Shown: one piece after another, positions 46,530 through 57,745 of the stretch | How the letters are laid out: every line of letters starts with the position of its first letter | Numbering within the stretch: position 1 is the stretch's first letter | DNA from: Furcasterigmium furcatum | Lineage: Eukaryota > Ascomycota > Sordariomycetes > Glomerellales > Plectosphaerellaceae | Reading direction: 5' to 3' | DNA length: 64,000 nt | Assembly: GCA_001599815.1 (NCBI GenBank) | Contig: BCIA01000002.1 | Location: 4,251,626-4,315,625, forward strand | The notes under the pieces: model-generated | The model's input: only the letters and a program-made list of their open reading frames with translations | The model's database searches: none | What the model was told of the DNA's origin: nothing | Translations under genes and position numbers: made by a program

Positions 46530-46763
46530 TCCCTCNGATGCTGTAGAGAGCTCGATAAAGTTAAGCTCCAGTGGAAGCTGAGGTGATACGCCAGGTCCTG
46601 ACCAAGCTTTGCCAATCCCAGATCCTCGTCTTCTGCTGGTGGGTTCCGAGGGAGACATGCCCGGACCCTTCGCGGTCCCCCAGAGCTCTCGGGATCCGGG
46701 AACAGTTGTGCATCACTTGAGCCGCAACACCTCCCGTTCGCCATCACGGCATCTCGGCATATC

Positions 46764-46790
46764 AAGCGCTGAAGCGCTGAAGCGCTGAAG
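46764..46790. repeat. short tandem repeat, 8-bp unit x3
   Basis: Three perfect copies of AAGCGCTG followed by AAG. Confidence 0.9.
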
Positions 46791-49246
46791 ACCAGGTTTG
46801 GATGAGGCCGAGTACCCGCTGTCTTGGCACAGAAACGAAACACTTTCCACGGCGTTCTCATTGTCCGTTCCGCGGTGCTTACCCCCACACTACGAGACGT
46901 CTTCGTCGAGTGGTGAAGATGTCTCGTTGTGATCCCGTGAGAGTTGAAGAGACTCAGATCTCTGAGGTCACGGACGCTGAAATATCCGACGCCGAGAGCT
47001 GTAACAGATAGCCAAGCTAGAATCTGTCCAAGTCACCCGGCCCACGAGACGATGGCACCGCTGCGGGTGCTTTGCACAGATCTTTGGCCATTGTTTCAGA
47101 CGCCAAGACAGAACTCAAAAGACGCGTGCTAGTGTCGCGGCTTGGCATCAAAATGTCCGTTATGTTTGGACTCTCTGGAAGAAAACCAGAGAACGTCTTT
47201 CCTCAGGGTATGAGTGAGAGGATGCCAGAGTGATGAGGGACTGGTTTTCGGGTCGAGGTCGGAGCGTTCGGCTTGGAAACCTAACTTGGCACGGATGATG
47301 CTACGATCCGGCTTGAGAAGAGGCTGAGCCGGGCCGGGGAGAAACTTAATACGTTAGGATCGACAGCTATACCGATGATGTGGCGTGTGGACATCAACTT
47401 GGCCGTCCCGGCCCGGTTGGCTGAGTCGGCCGCTCAGGCAGATTTAGGCCTCAAGTCAAACGAAAATGCCCCTCAACATGATTCCAACGCCCAGGCTAAC
47501 TCATATGCTAAGCATTTGAAATCAACAAGGTAGCCGAGAGGCGCATCTCCAAGCTGGTGGAGTGCAAGATGAAGCCCTTCGCATGAGATTTGCGGGGGCT
47601 TCTCTAGTCGTGCCGAGGGAGTGACCAGCCACATGTGGTGAAAGCGGTCGAGCCCGATCCCGCGGAATACCTATCTCAAGGTCCGGGCAATTCCAGATTC
47701 GATGATTCAGGGCAAGATTGGCGAGGGTGAGCGCTCGGCACCAACGGCCAGCGACTTGGGATGGAGGTCCACGGTCTCCGAGCCGAGTCTGTTTGCAGAA
47801 CGTGTGGGCTGGGCACTGCGTTATTGAGGGTCCAAACACTTGAGCGAATGCCAGGATGTCGTCATGCCGGCTGGGTCTTGTGAGGGACGGCAAATATTGA
47901 TCCTGCGAGCCGGTTTAGATGATTTGATATCTTTCAGCACCTGGAGCTCCTTTTGGGGTTGAAGGGAGCGCCGCTATTGGTCCCCACATGCCTGCTGGGG
48001 ACTGGCCCATTATGTCAGCGGCATTCCCAGCAGGCACGATCCTGGATCTGAAACCCGCTCTTGCCGAGTTGAAACGCTCCAACCGTCGCCAAACCGTCAG
48101 AGCGTCAACAGCCGCCTCGTAGGACCAGCAGAACTTTGGACTCTTTCCCTTCTTCATCACAAACTGCGGACGCCAATTGACCAGCCAGGAGGCCTCTGCT
48201 CACCACCCTGCGGGCTTCCCGACCCTCGGGCCACCCGCTTCGGTGCCTCGCTCGCTTTGGCAAACCAAACCAGAAGGGGTTCGCAATGCACGCTCTGGCG
48301 GCTCTCGCGGTCCCCTGCAGTCCGCGGCGCATCCTCGACGTCGATCACGGAGCCACCAACGGCCCCTGGCAAGCCACGCCCATGCTGTGGCGGGCCCCTC
48401 GATCCCTTGGACCACGTTCTCTGCGTCTCGGATGGTCTCCCTGTGATCACGGTGAAGAATTGATGAAGAACCAGACCCAGTGGGCACTTCAGCCGACGGC
48501 TTGTCTATCTGGCTGACGACCAGCGTCGGAACCAGTGTCAAGACACCACCGCAGGTAAACAAGCCCGACATTAAACGCGGCATCCACGGCTTCAACCACA
48601 ACCGTCCTAATAAGAGGCTGTGTGACACCCTTCCGAGGAACCTGTTACGGGACCGCCTGAGACGCCCAGATTCGTATGAATGAATCGCGCAGAGTTCAGG
48701 GGACCAGCACCGGCATGACGGGGAAGTCAGTGCATCCGGACTTCTTGTCTGGACGCATCCCTGAACCACACCGTCCGTTGCTCTTCGGCAATGCTACCGT
48801 CGACCCCCTGCCCTGCTCAGATGGCACTAGCAACATCCTCGTACCTCATGTAACCGCTGCCCGTTCCCCCGCGCCTTGAGGCACATGGGCCTCGACCAGA
48901 TCTGATACAAACCAACCGTCTCTTCCGCTTCCTGTCTCGCATTCCCTCCCTTCTCCCCTTTTCTCCCTCCTCTGCCTCTCCACTACCTCGACTGGTGTCT
49001 GTCTTTTTCTCCTTTGCTCATTTGCGTACATTCAAGGCCGGCCTTAGTTCGCTTCTTCACTTCCAAGTCCCTTGGCTGGGTTCTTGGTTTTTTACTATTA
49101 CCTTTTCTCTTCTCGAAGTATATCTTATTCGCCCTTCGTTCTGTTGTATACCGGCCTCCTCTCTAGGCCTGCCCCCTCGACACCGTATCGTCCAACGCCA
49201 GACACACAAGTCGTCGACAACCTTCCGCGTTCCAGTTGACGAGGAC

Positions 49247-49264
49247 ATGTATTGTGCGAATTAA
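49247..49264 (+). promoter_or_regulatory. upstream ORF of five codons
   Basis: ATG TAT TGT GCG AAT TAA lies 50 bases upstream of the first in-frame ATG (49315) of the proline-rich membrane protein. If it is in the leader, ribosomes would meet it first, so it could lower or regulate translation of the main frame. Confidence 0.45.
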
Positions 49265-49314
49265 CGTCGGGCTCCGTCGACTCATCAGTGGAGGCTGGAA
49301 GCCACAACGCTTGT

Positions 49315-51392
49315 ATGGCTGGGACAGACATGGCGCCTCCTTTCGTCCTCCGAGACGGTCAGAATCCCGGCTGGAAGAGGGCAACTCGTCCGCCCAACAT
49401 TCAGGTTCCCAGGAGAACATTGCGGAGGAGGACCGATGATTCGGACGCGGATTCAGACTCGTCGGCGGACGAAGCCAGTCCGGTGCGCCTGGCACGCAGG
49501 AAGAGAAGCACCAGGCCTAAGGCCAGGCAGGCTGTTGGCCCTGCACCGGGGCTAGGTTCTGGCGAGCCGGTCGAGACTGTTGTCGACATCCTCTCCGATA
49601 GCAGCGAGTCCAGTGGCCCAGAGAGCCCGGATTCACCTGCCACCCCTTCGCTGCAACCCCCAGCCCCGGCCCCGGCTCCGACCCAGATCATCGACCCATC
49701 ACCACTTCCGCAGCTACCGCCGCCGGCTGCTCCTTCTCCGCCTGCGGCCGCTCCTCCGCCACTGGCCCCGGTACTTCCGCCGGCTTCTCCTTCTCCTCCA
49801 CCGCCTGCACCTCCGGCCGAGCCGACCCAGACACCTCCGCCTTTGGTCCCCGTCGTGCCGGATGCACCATCTCCAACACCGGAGCCCATCCGGGCACCCC
49901 CCGTGACCCTCACGCCCATCGCGCCCCCTCCTCGGATCACGCGCGTGCCGCCGCCTGCTTTGGACGTTGCTCCCATCAGACAGCCCGATCTCCCAGTCAA
50001 TGAACAAAACCCCGAGGTTCCGCCAGTCGCGGCGCCTATCCTGCCATCGATAGGAGATACAACCACGTCCTCGGATTTTCCCGAATTCACAACGTCTCCT
50101 GATGGTATTCCTGACTTCATCCCACCCGCCACGACCACGAGTAGCACTACCACTTCTGAGCTGCCTCTTGCCCCTCCTCCGCGGAAAGAACTTGACTCGC
50201 CCTCTCCTGATATTTCTTTTTCCGAATCGACCACAAGCACGAGCACGTCCACGACCACGACCAGAGATGCATCAAACGTGACGGCTTTTCCCGTGGAGGG
50301 CAATGTCACCGACGCCAACCGCAGCAGAATGGATGCCGACACGGAGCACGCCCTGATCGCGGTCGGTTCGATTGGTAAGTGGTTCGTCTCGTTGCTGACT
50401 AGACTCAAACTAATATGGCCACAGGTTCCTTCATTTTCGCTTGTTTCATCTCTTTTGTCATTTGGTGGTGCATCCGCAGGGCCAAGAACAAGCGCAAGGA
50501 GAGGCAAAGCCAGCTTTCTGCCCAGGGCATACCGCCACCGCAGCCTGGAAAGGCTGCAGGTTTCGTTGCAAAGCTGCCCTTCTTCAAGAGATTCGCGAAG
50601 GATCGGGCCTGGCAAAACTTGGATGACGGACAGCCCCAGGGCCAGTTCTACGAGAAGGCAGCCCCCCGAGGCACCCTGCAGCTAGACACTGCCTTTTACG
50701 CGCCGAGCCAGAGGGCCGTGTCTCAGCAACCGGGTCTCATGACACAAGGCCTGCCGCAAGTCAACTTCAACTCCAGCCCCATCACCGTCAGTCCCACGAG
50801 CACGATGCTGGCCCGTTCCAACACGGTAGCTGCCCAGCATGGCACGTATCAGCCCACGGAGAACGGAACCTTGAACAACATCATAGGTCAATATGCCGCC
50901 AGTCCTAACGGGGATTCCGTTGGACAGAACCTGGGGCAGGTCAGCTACAACCAGGGCGGCATGCACTCTCAGGGACAACCCCGCAGGCATCCCCACCGGG
51001 CAAGCGAGATCTCATCGTTGTCTTCGGGCTTTGGGGATGGCGACATCGTGGTTCCGGACTTGAGCACGCTGGTACCGCCGCCGGCTGTAGCCCAGCAGCC
51101 AGCGCAGGCCGGCGGGGCCAGGGAGTCCTGGCTCAGCCGAGGGAACCGGGAGACCATCTACACAGAGAGTAGCGAAGATTCGCCTCCTCGCTTCCGAACG
51201 GTCAATAGCTGGGTCAACCAGCAAACGGGCCGGGTGAAGAGGCAACAGACTCGTGACGCAGAGGATGTGCCTCCTGTGCCTGGCCTGCCAGGTGGCATCG
51301 CAGCGGGGATGCCCCCAGAGCCGCAGTTCACCATGATGATGCCGGATGGGGAGGAGCCGAGGCGGCCGGAGGGTTACAATAATGCGGCGTGA
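49315..51392 (+). CDS. proline-rich single-pass membrane protein, function unknown
   Basis: Exons 49315..50374 and 50425..51392; a 50-bp intron (GTAAGT, branch ACTAAT, acceptor ACAG); 675 residues, or 670 from Met at 49330, which has a better context (GACATGG). Not assigned to a family. Seen: a basic then acidic N-terminus (RRTLRRRTDDSDADSD); a proline-rich stretch of about 130 residues made of PPAP/PSPPP units (about 125-245); a Ser/Thr-rich stretch (SESTTSTSTSTTTTRD) like the O-glycosylated stalks of fungal surface sensors; NVT and NRS glycosylation sites just before a single membrane helix (about 350-372, SFIFACFISFVIWWC) followed by a stop-transfer RRAKNKRKERQ; then about 300 disordered residues. 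The layout recalls wall-stress sensors, but no N-terminal signal peptide is visible, so topology is uncertain. The intron sits exactly at the start of the membrane helix. Confidence 0.82.
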
Positions 51393-52754
51393 CGAAATGG
51401 GTTGGCATAAGTTCGGCACGGCGATCAATACCCTGAGGGAAGACTTGAGGAGACTTACAAGAAGGGGCCTTCAAGGGCACAATGGAAATGAGACGACACC
51501 TGTATATCACGCCTTGACCACCTTCTATACAAGCCTGGCGCTTGGGAGGGGTGGAGGTGACACCCAGAGGCGACGCGTTGCCGAATGTACAAGTTGACAG
51601 CATAGCATGGAGCGTGGTGTACGTAGAGCAGAGCCAATGAGACAGAACCATCTTGGATATACAAAGGACTCGACGTGAGCCTAAAAACGTCTGATCTGTC
51701 TCAAGTCTTGAAACAAGCTGCCGAGCTGCCTGGACACCAAGTCTCGCAACGCACTGCCGAGTCCCGACTGCCGTGCCTCATTCGACCGGTGCAATGAAAG
51801 CGCGACTAGCCATGCTCTTGAAATGTGTGAGAGGTTCGGTTGTTCAAGGACCTTAGTTGGACTAGATCCTGGAGAAACAGCATGGTCATCTCAACTGAGT
51901 CCGAACGCTCTCCGTTAAATACAGACCTTCAAGCACCTGGGCCATATCAGTGAATTCCGAGTGATCTTCTTTTTGGGCCTATGATTAGCCAGACATGTCT
52001 CCGGAGAGCTGGAAAAGAAGTGCCTTGAATCGCCTCTTGTCGATTTGACTGCCGCGTGGCTCAGGGACGCAGCAAGCCCCTCAGCGAATTGGAGTCGTTC
52101 ATGCTGGTTGAAACAAGCCGCCAAGCTACTCCCCAAGGAGGCAAGTCTGCACCGCCTCTCCGGGCTCTGGGCGCTGCACCCAATGAGGCAAGCTAGGCGA
52201 CGGCGACAGGCCCACCGGCTCGTGGAGCTCGGAATCCCGCGTGGCTCAGCGACCGCCGCAACGCCTCAGCGAATGACGACGTCTGCTGGCGACGCCTCCC
52301 GCTTCCCTGGCAGCGATATTCTTAGCTGACTGCATCTTAAGGCGACGCGGGGCGCTTGTCAAGGCACAGTCCGTCATACCACATACATATGCCTCCGACA
52401 GCCTTGTAGCCTGGTTCCTCGGTTCCCTCCCGATCTGCTTTTGTTTGGACTCAGTATCTGAACAAGTATTCGACCCTTCCAGTCGTCACATCCCATCAAA
52501 CAACCCCGCGATTCGAGCTTCGAGCAGCTTCTGCCCCGGATTCGAAGCACCCCCAAGTCAGCCCAACTTCAGCTTCTCGACGACGACGAGTCACCCACCT
52601 CGAGATACAAACACAATAAACCGAAACATACCCCCGCCTGGCTGCCTGACCCGCAAAGCCTCCGTCTCTCGGTGCGACTTTCGCAGCCTTGAGCTCTGAT
52701 CTCCTCTGATCAACTCCGACACACTCCCGCCACCACCACCCAAGAGAAGCAACC
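51393..52754. other. intergenic region upstream of the 535-residue gene
   Basis: About 1.36 kb, no supported gene. 52.4-52.75 kb is C-rich and pyrimidine-rich (CTCCCGCCACCACCACC before the ATG), consistent with a leader for the gene at 52755. Confidence 0.5.
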
Positions 52755-54362
52755 ATGCTCGACGACAACCTCCCTACCTACAACTACAAACCCTCCTCCG
52801 ACTCCCCTCTCCACACCATCCTCTACTTCACCCACAATGGCTCCGATCCGTCACCAGCTTACATCCTCATGCGGCCCGACCCCGCCCTCCCGGAGGCCAA
52901 GAACAAGTACGCGATAGCCCTCACGGACGCCTCTTCCCAGGCCATCATCTACTCCGAGTCCCTCGTCATCCCCAGCTGGTCGCAGCCGACCCTCTCCCAG
53001 GCCGAAATCCGCGCCAACAACGGCGTGCCGCCCCCCGCGACCCCCATGGTCCCCGACTCCGTCACCCTGAACCTCTACAACCCCGACTCGCAGGTCGTCA
53101 TCCGCAACAAGCCCGGCTCATGGGGCAAGTCCGACAGCTGGGAGTTCGAGCTCCCGGAACAGTCCTTCCGCGCCCCGAGCGCGAGCATGCTCGACCGCGA
53201 CGCCGAGTCCTCCGCCCCGCCCGTCGCGGACATCATCCCCAAGATCATGTTCCGCTGGAAGAAGGAGAGCCGCCTCGGCAAGGAGATGACGTGCTACATG
53301 GTCGGGAAGTCCGTCGGCGGGAACAAGAGCAAGGAGCCCGACATCACCATCGCCATGTTCAAGGAGGGCAAGCACGGGAGCACCGTCGCCATCTACGAGC
53401 CGAACCTGCGCCGCGTCGAGCTGGAGGACCAGAAAGGCCTGGACATCGTGCTCCTCCTCGGCGCGGAGGTCGTGCGCGACATCTGGCTGAACCCGAAGAG
53501 CGACCCCTTCAACACGGCCGGCGCACTGCCGCCGTCGGGCAAGAGGAAGAACTCGCGCGGCTCGCCGGTCGCCGCCGCTGCCGTGTCCGGCGCCGCGGCG
53601 TCAGGAGCCGTCATGTCGGGCGGCGCCGGAGGCCCCCCCTCTTCCGCAGCCGCCATCCCGCCGCAGCCGCAGCCGCAGCGCGGAAATCAGCACGAGATCG
53701 ACGCCGAAACCCGCCGCCTCCAGGCCATGGTCGCGGAGGAAGAGCGTCAGGCCCGTGAGCGAGAGCGCCAGACCCGTGAGCGCGAGCGGGCAGACGCCGA
53801 GGAGGCGCGCCGCATCAAGGCCATGCTCGATCAGGAAGAGAATGAGCGCCGGGGAAGGCAGGCTGAAATCGACGCCGAGACGGAGCGGCTGCGTCGCGAG
53901 TACGGCGTGCAGGGGCAGGCATACCCCAACCCCTTGACGCCCGAAGGCCGCGTACCGACCCTGCCGCCGCGCCCTGGCGGAGGGAGGGGGACGTACTCCA
54001 GCTCAAATAACCTCGCTCAGCCACCGATGCCGCCGCGCCCCGTCAGTGCCGGGCCGTCGCCGGCGCACATGTCCGGCGGGAGCACGGGGTGGTTCAAGCC
54101 GAGCTCCAGCGGCGGCGGTGGCGGTGGGAGTGGCGGGCACCACCACAGCTCGAGCGGAGGGGGCGGCAGTGGCGGAAAGAAGAGCAGCAACCCGCTGTCT
54201 GGGCTCCTGAGCACCAACGGGCCGTATGGCAACCCCGCGGCGAGCGTGAGCGCCTTCTTCAACCGGCATCGGGACCAGGGCGGCGAGTCGCAGAGGCCCA
54301 GGGAGGCGGATGACCGGGAAGAGGGGGGAAAGCTGAGGAAGAAGAGGAGCACGCATTTCTAG
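52755..54362 (+). CDS. intronless protein with beta-rich N-terminus, coiled coil and Gly/Ser tail
   Basis: 535 residues from an ATG with good context (AGCAACCATGC). I do not recognise a named family. Seen: residues 1-255 form a beta-rich globular region (PLHTILYFTHNGSDPSPAYI, SVTLNLYNPDSQVVIRNKPG, IIPKIMFRWKKESRLGKEMT, TIAMFKEGKHGSTVAIYEPN, GLDIVLLLGAEVVRDIWLNP). The alternating strands and ending resemble tubby/LURP-like lipid-binding barrels, which is only a structural guess. An Ala/Pro/Gly linker (about 265-310) leads to a charged coiled coil of about 70 residues at 320-390 (EEERQARERERQTRERERAD, ARRIKAMLDQEENERR). The C-terminus is Gly/Ser-rich with an HHHSSSGGGG segment and ends in a basic KLRKKRSTHF. 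Codon use is extremely C/G-rich. Confidence 0.85.
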   Translation: MLDDNLPTYNYKPSSDSPLHTILYFTHNGSDPSPAYILMRPDPALPEAKNKYAIALTDASSQAIIYSESLVIPSWSQPTLSQAEIRANNGVPPPATPMVPDSVTLNLYNPDSQVVIRNKPGSWGKSDSWEFELPEQSFRAPSASMLDRDAESSAPPVADIIPKIMFRWKKESRLGKEMTCYMVGKSVGGNKSKEPDITIAMFKEGKHGSTVAIYEPNLRRVELEDQKGLDIVLLLGAEVVRDIWLNPKSDPFNTAGALPPSGKRKNSRGSPVAAAAVSGAAASGAVMSGGAGGPPSSAAAIPPQPQPQRGNQHEIDAETRRLQAMVAEEERQARERERQTRERERADAEEARRIKAMLDQEENERRGRQAEIDAETERLRREYGVQGQAYPNPLTPEGRVPTLPPRPGGGRGTYSSSNNLAQPPMPPRPVSAGPSPAHMSGGSTGWFKPSSSGGGGGGSGGHHHSSSGGGGSGGKKSSNPLSGLLSTNGPYGNPAASVSAFFNRHRDQGGESQRPREADDREEGGKLRKKRSTHF

Positions 54363-56148
54363 AGGGCACGACTGGGTGGCCATGCATCAGCGAGAACAGG
54401 GTGGGCATGCTGTGGATTTTAGGCATTTCATGGCGTTTTGACGATGATGATGGAGGATTGGCTGGTTTCTCCTGTACATACCCTGCATATGTCTACTGCC
54501 GTGCAGATTCATGAATGATGATTACATCTCCAACATGGTCCCTCTTGGTTGGCCATTCAAATAATGAAGCAGGCGGACCGACATCCTTGGTGCGAGACAG
54601 GGGCGGGCCGGTTGCATCGGTCGAAAGTGGACTCGTCCGACCCGGCATGTAGTGGAACTGGGCCGCCTCCGGAGGCTCCGCCGTTCGGCATAATCCCATA
54701 GGTAACGGCTACTTACAAGATAATCCGTGATCGCACCGGGGCGCTTGTAAGCGGTCCCGAGTCCGACGGCACGACGCGACTAATCAACTCCCACTGCCTG
54801 GACTGGACCTAGGACCTATATTAGGTACCGTTGGAGGTTTGCTCGGAGGGCCTTCCGTCGGTAGTGCTACTCCCAGCGACATAACCCCGAAGAGTGATAT
54901 CAACTTCAACATAGACATTATGGAGACAAATGGCCCCCTCAGGTATAAAAAGGCAGTATGACGGATGCGTTTCTGTATGCGAAGGACGCTAAAGCATATT
55001 AGAGAGCAGCCAGGTCGCCTATTTATGTAAGTCCGATATACAATACTGATTAGCGTCACCGGGCTCCCCATCCGAAGGAAATTGAGATTTCCGGCATGGG
55101 GATCAAATGTCCAGGACTTTGTATCGCGCGGGGAACCGTGGTAAGATGTCTGTCAAAGGGGAGATGAGCGGAGACTCAGCAAGGACATGTCCGGGGAATG
55201 AATCGAGTTGGCCTATTAGCTACCAAATAGAGCCTGGATTTCATCCCTGGACCCGAACTTCGGCCCGCTACCGACCTCGTGGGCACGCCTGGGATGCGGC
55301 GCCGCCCTCCATGTGAGGAGAGGCCCCGTAGTCATAATGGCGACGTCGCCGTCGATGCGGATGCGCATCGCTACCTCCAAGAATTCAACGAGCGGTCGGC
55401 ACTTACATGACAAAGAATATGGTCTCTCACAGCCGGGTAAATTTTACCGAACGGTTTAAAGGTGCAGCGCAGAGAGCAGATGCCTCTTTAGAGACAGACG
55501 GTGCCAACTAACTACGAGGATTTGGACACGAGTCAAGCTCTGCTGCCAACGGCAAACACTCTTGCAAGCTACGGGTGTTCAGTTCTAATTTTTCTGGCTT
55601 CAATACTTAGTTATTAGACTGATTAGGTTTTAGAGTTTTGCCCTTGTCCCGACAGAGGGTTGCATTGACGAATGATTCTGATAGAGGGATCTATAAGGCC
55701 TTTACTTACCTCCAAGGTTAGAATTAGAATCATCTTTAATCGTAACCTCTAGATGACCACCTTATTCTTCTGGAAGGTTATGGGAGGACCGTTGATGAAT
55801 AGCGACGACCACTGTGTCTTCTGTTGAGATGCTTTCCGGGACGAGATTACGCAAGGTCGATATCATTGGCTCCGACAGGCGAGACTCTAATCGGGACATG
55901 CAAATACCCGTCCACGGTTAAGACCTTACCCCCACGGGGACCTCCGCCCGCTCTGATGACGACGAACACGGCTGTTACGAGCCCCCGCAGAAAGGACATT
56001 GAAGGATCTGGCGGGATTGCCACTTTCAGGAAACCCCGTTATTGTCGGTGTGATAGATATCGTCGTACCTCCATCTCGGAGCCTGGTGTGTTTTATTTTG
56101 GTTCTTCCCAGTTTCTTCCCAACTCACTTCTTATCGAGTACGCACTGA
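54363..56148. other. AT-rich intergenic region
   Basis: About 1.8 kb. From about 54.7 to 56.1 kb the composition falls well below the GC of the flanking genes, with many TTA/TAA steps (for example 55590-55640 and 55690-55760). No gene is supported except a weak secreted-peptide candidate at 54784-54918. The look fits a relic of repeat-induced mutation or a small AT-rich block, but no mobile-element coding sequence is visible. Confidence 0.5.
54784..54918 (-). CDS. possible 44-residue secreted peptide
   Basis: From the ATG at 54918 the frame reads MSMLKLISLFGVMSLGVALP, a convincing signal-peptide layout (basic, hydrophobic core, small residues before a cut), then a Pro/Ser/Gly-rich mature part of about 25 residues with PPSKPPTVPNIGPRSS. 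There are no cysteines. It sits in an AT-rich block with no obvious leader, and the frame is open upstream to 55071, so chance is a real possibility. Confidence 0.25.
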   Translation of the reverse strand: MSMLKLISLFGVMSLGVALPTEGPPSKPPTVPNIGPRSSPGSGS

Positions 56149-57745
56149 ATGATGGCCGAATCATCAACTCAGACCATCGAATTACACGACCTACAGAGAC
56201 CGAAGCTCTTCGAGACTGCTGCTGCTGCTGGACCCCATCCGCCTGGATCCCAGGGCCATCGCCTGGGAGACAACAATGATGGGGGGCCGGTTGATATCGT
56301 CGACGGCTTGGAGCCGAATCTGCCACCGCCCACGACCGCTTCGCCGGTCGTGGAGAAGTGGAACTATCCAAAGTCGAATATGTACAGGATCGGCGCGACG
56401 TTCTTCTGCTTCCTGGTGATGGGTGCCAACGATGCAGCTTACGGTGTAAGTCCTACAAATCCTGCCTTGGAGTCTGCGGTGAATTGACAGAGTGAACAGG
56501 CCCTGATCCCATATGTAAGTAAATGCCCCGCCAGAATGCCCCAAGACTACTCCACGAACTGACAAGCGGTATAGCTCGAGACGTATTACGACCTATCCTA
56601 CATCATCGTGTCCCTCGTCTTCCTCTCCCCGTTCGCGGGATACGTCCTCTCGGCATCCTTGATCAACCTCGTCCACATCAAGCTCGGGCAACGGGGCATC
56701 GCCATACTGAGTGGTGGATGCCACCTTGCGGCATACATTGTTATCGCAACACACCCGCCGTATCCCGTGCTGGTTCTTGCCTATGTCCTCGCAGGCTTCG
56801 CCAACGGCTTAGCAGACGCTGCATGGAACGCTTGGGTGGGAAATCTGAGCCGCGCCAACGAGGTCCTAGGATTTCTCCACGCCGTATACGGCGCCGGTGG
56901 CGTGGTGGCACCCCTGGTCGCTACGACCATGATCACGCAGGCCCACCTTGAGTGGTATACATTCTACTATGTCATGGTAGGCCGGTTTCCATAGCCCATT
57001 ATCTTTCAACCGAGAAATCTATCTAGCTAACGCGTCCTCCCAGATCGGTCTCGCCGTCCTCGAGATCATCACCGGCGCCTGGGCCTTCTGGCACCGCACA
57101 GCCGCCGTATACCGTGAGAGCGTGAACCATGGCGCCGACGACACCGCCAGCGGGGGCATGAAGCTCGCGCTCCTCACGAAGCCCTACGCGCGCATCACGT
57201 GGATCTGCTCCATCTTCTTCCTCACCTACGTGGGCATCGAGGTCTCCCTCGGCGGCTGGATCGTGCAGTTCATGCTGCGCGTGCGGGGCGCGGAGCCCTT
57301 CGACGCGGGGATGACCTCCGTCGGCTTCTGGCTGGGACTGACGGTGGGCCGGATCGTGCTGGGCTTCGTGACGCCGCGGGTGGGCATCTCGCGGGCACTC
57401 ATCGCGTACGTGGTTCTGACGATGGCGCTGGAGCTGGTGTTCTGGCTGGTGCCGCAGTTCTACGTGTCGGCCGTGGCCGTGGCATTCCAGGGTTTCTTCC
57501 TGGGGCCGATATTCCCGACGGTGATCGTCGCGGCGACGCACTTGCTACCGAAGCATCTGCATGTGAGTGCCATCGGATTCGCGGCGGCGTTTGGCAGCAG
57601 CGGCGCGGCTATTTTGCCGTTTGCCGTGGGAGCGATTGCGCAGGCGAAGGGTGTTGCAGTGCTACAGCCGATAGTCCTGGCGCTACTGGTGCTGCTTCTG
57701 GGCCTGTGGCTGTGTCTTCCTAGCCTTGAGAAGAAGAAGGATTGA
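56149..57745 (+). CDS. MFS transporter, BSC6/YOL137W-like
   Basis: Exons 56149..56445, 56500..56514, 56575..56976 and 57044..57745; introns of 54, 60 and 67 bp; 471 residues. Seen: a cytosolic N-terminus of about 75 residues; helix 1 FFCFLVMGANDAAYGALIPY, whose last five residues (ALIPY) come from a 15-bp microexon; helix 2 DLSYIIVSLVFLSPFAGYVL; then AYVLAGFANGLADAAWNAWV and GAGGVVAPLVATTM, motifs of the fungal MFS group that includes yeast BSC6; a central loop (about 235-260); and a second half with GFWLGLTVGRIVLGF and FLGPIFPTVIVAATHLLPK. About 12 membrane helices. Some of this group resemble sugar permeases; the substrate is unknown. An alternative start at 56152 removes one residue. Confidence 0.92.

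Larger units (their letters stand above)
44170..49314. other. gene-poor region with poly-A tract and short repeats
   Basis: About 5.1 kb. 44.2-44.5 kb is the promoter side of the NADH dehydrogenase. Between 44.6 and 48.9 kb I find no supported gene: all open frames lack domains and overlap in antisense. It holds the 24-A run at 46506-46529, an N at 46536, an AAGCGCTG repeat at 46764-46790 and a doubled GCGCTGCTTC near 45735-45755. 48.9-49.3 kb is a pyrimidine-rich leader (CTCTCC, TTTTCTCC) for the plus-strand gene that follows, with a tiny upstream ORF at 49247-49264. Confidence 0.45.

Noticed and set aside
49401..50615. 404-codon minus-strand frame with GGGSCGSGDGS-like repeats
   Set aside because: Reverse complement of the proline-rich stretch (CCN read as GGN); not an independent gene.
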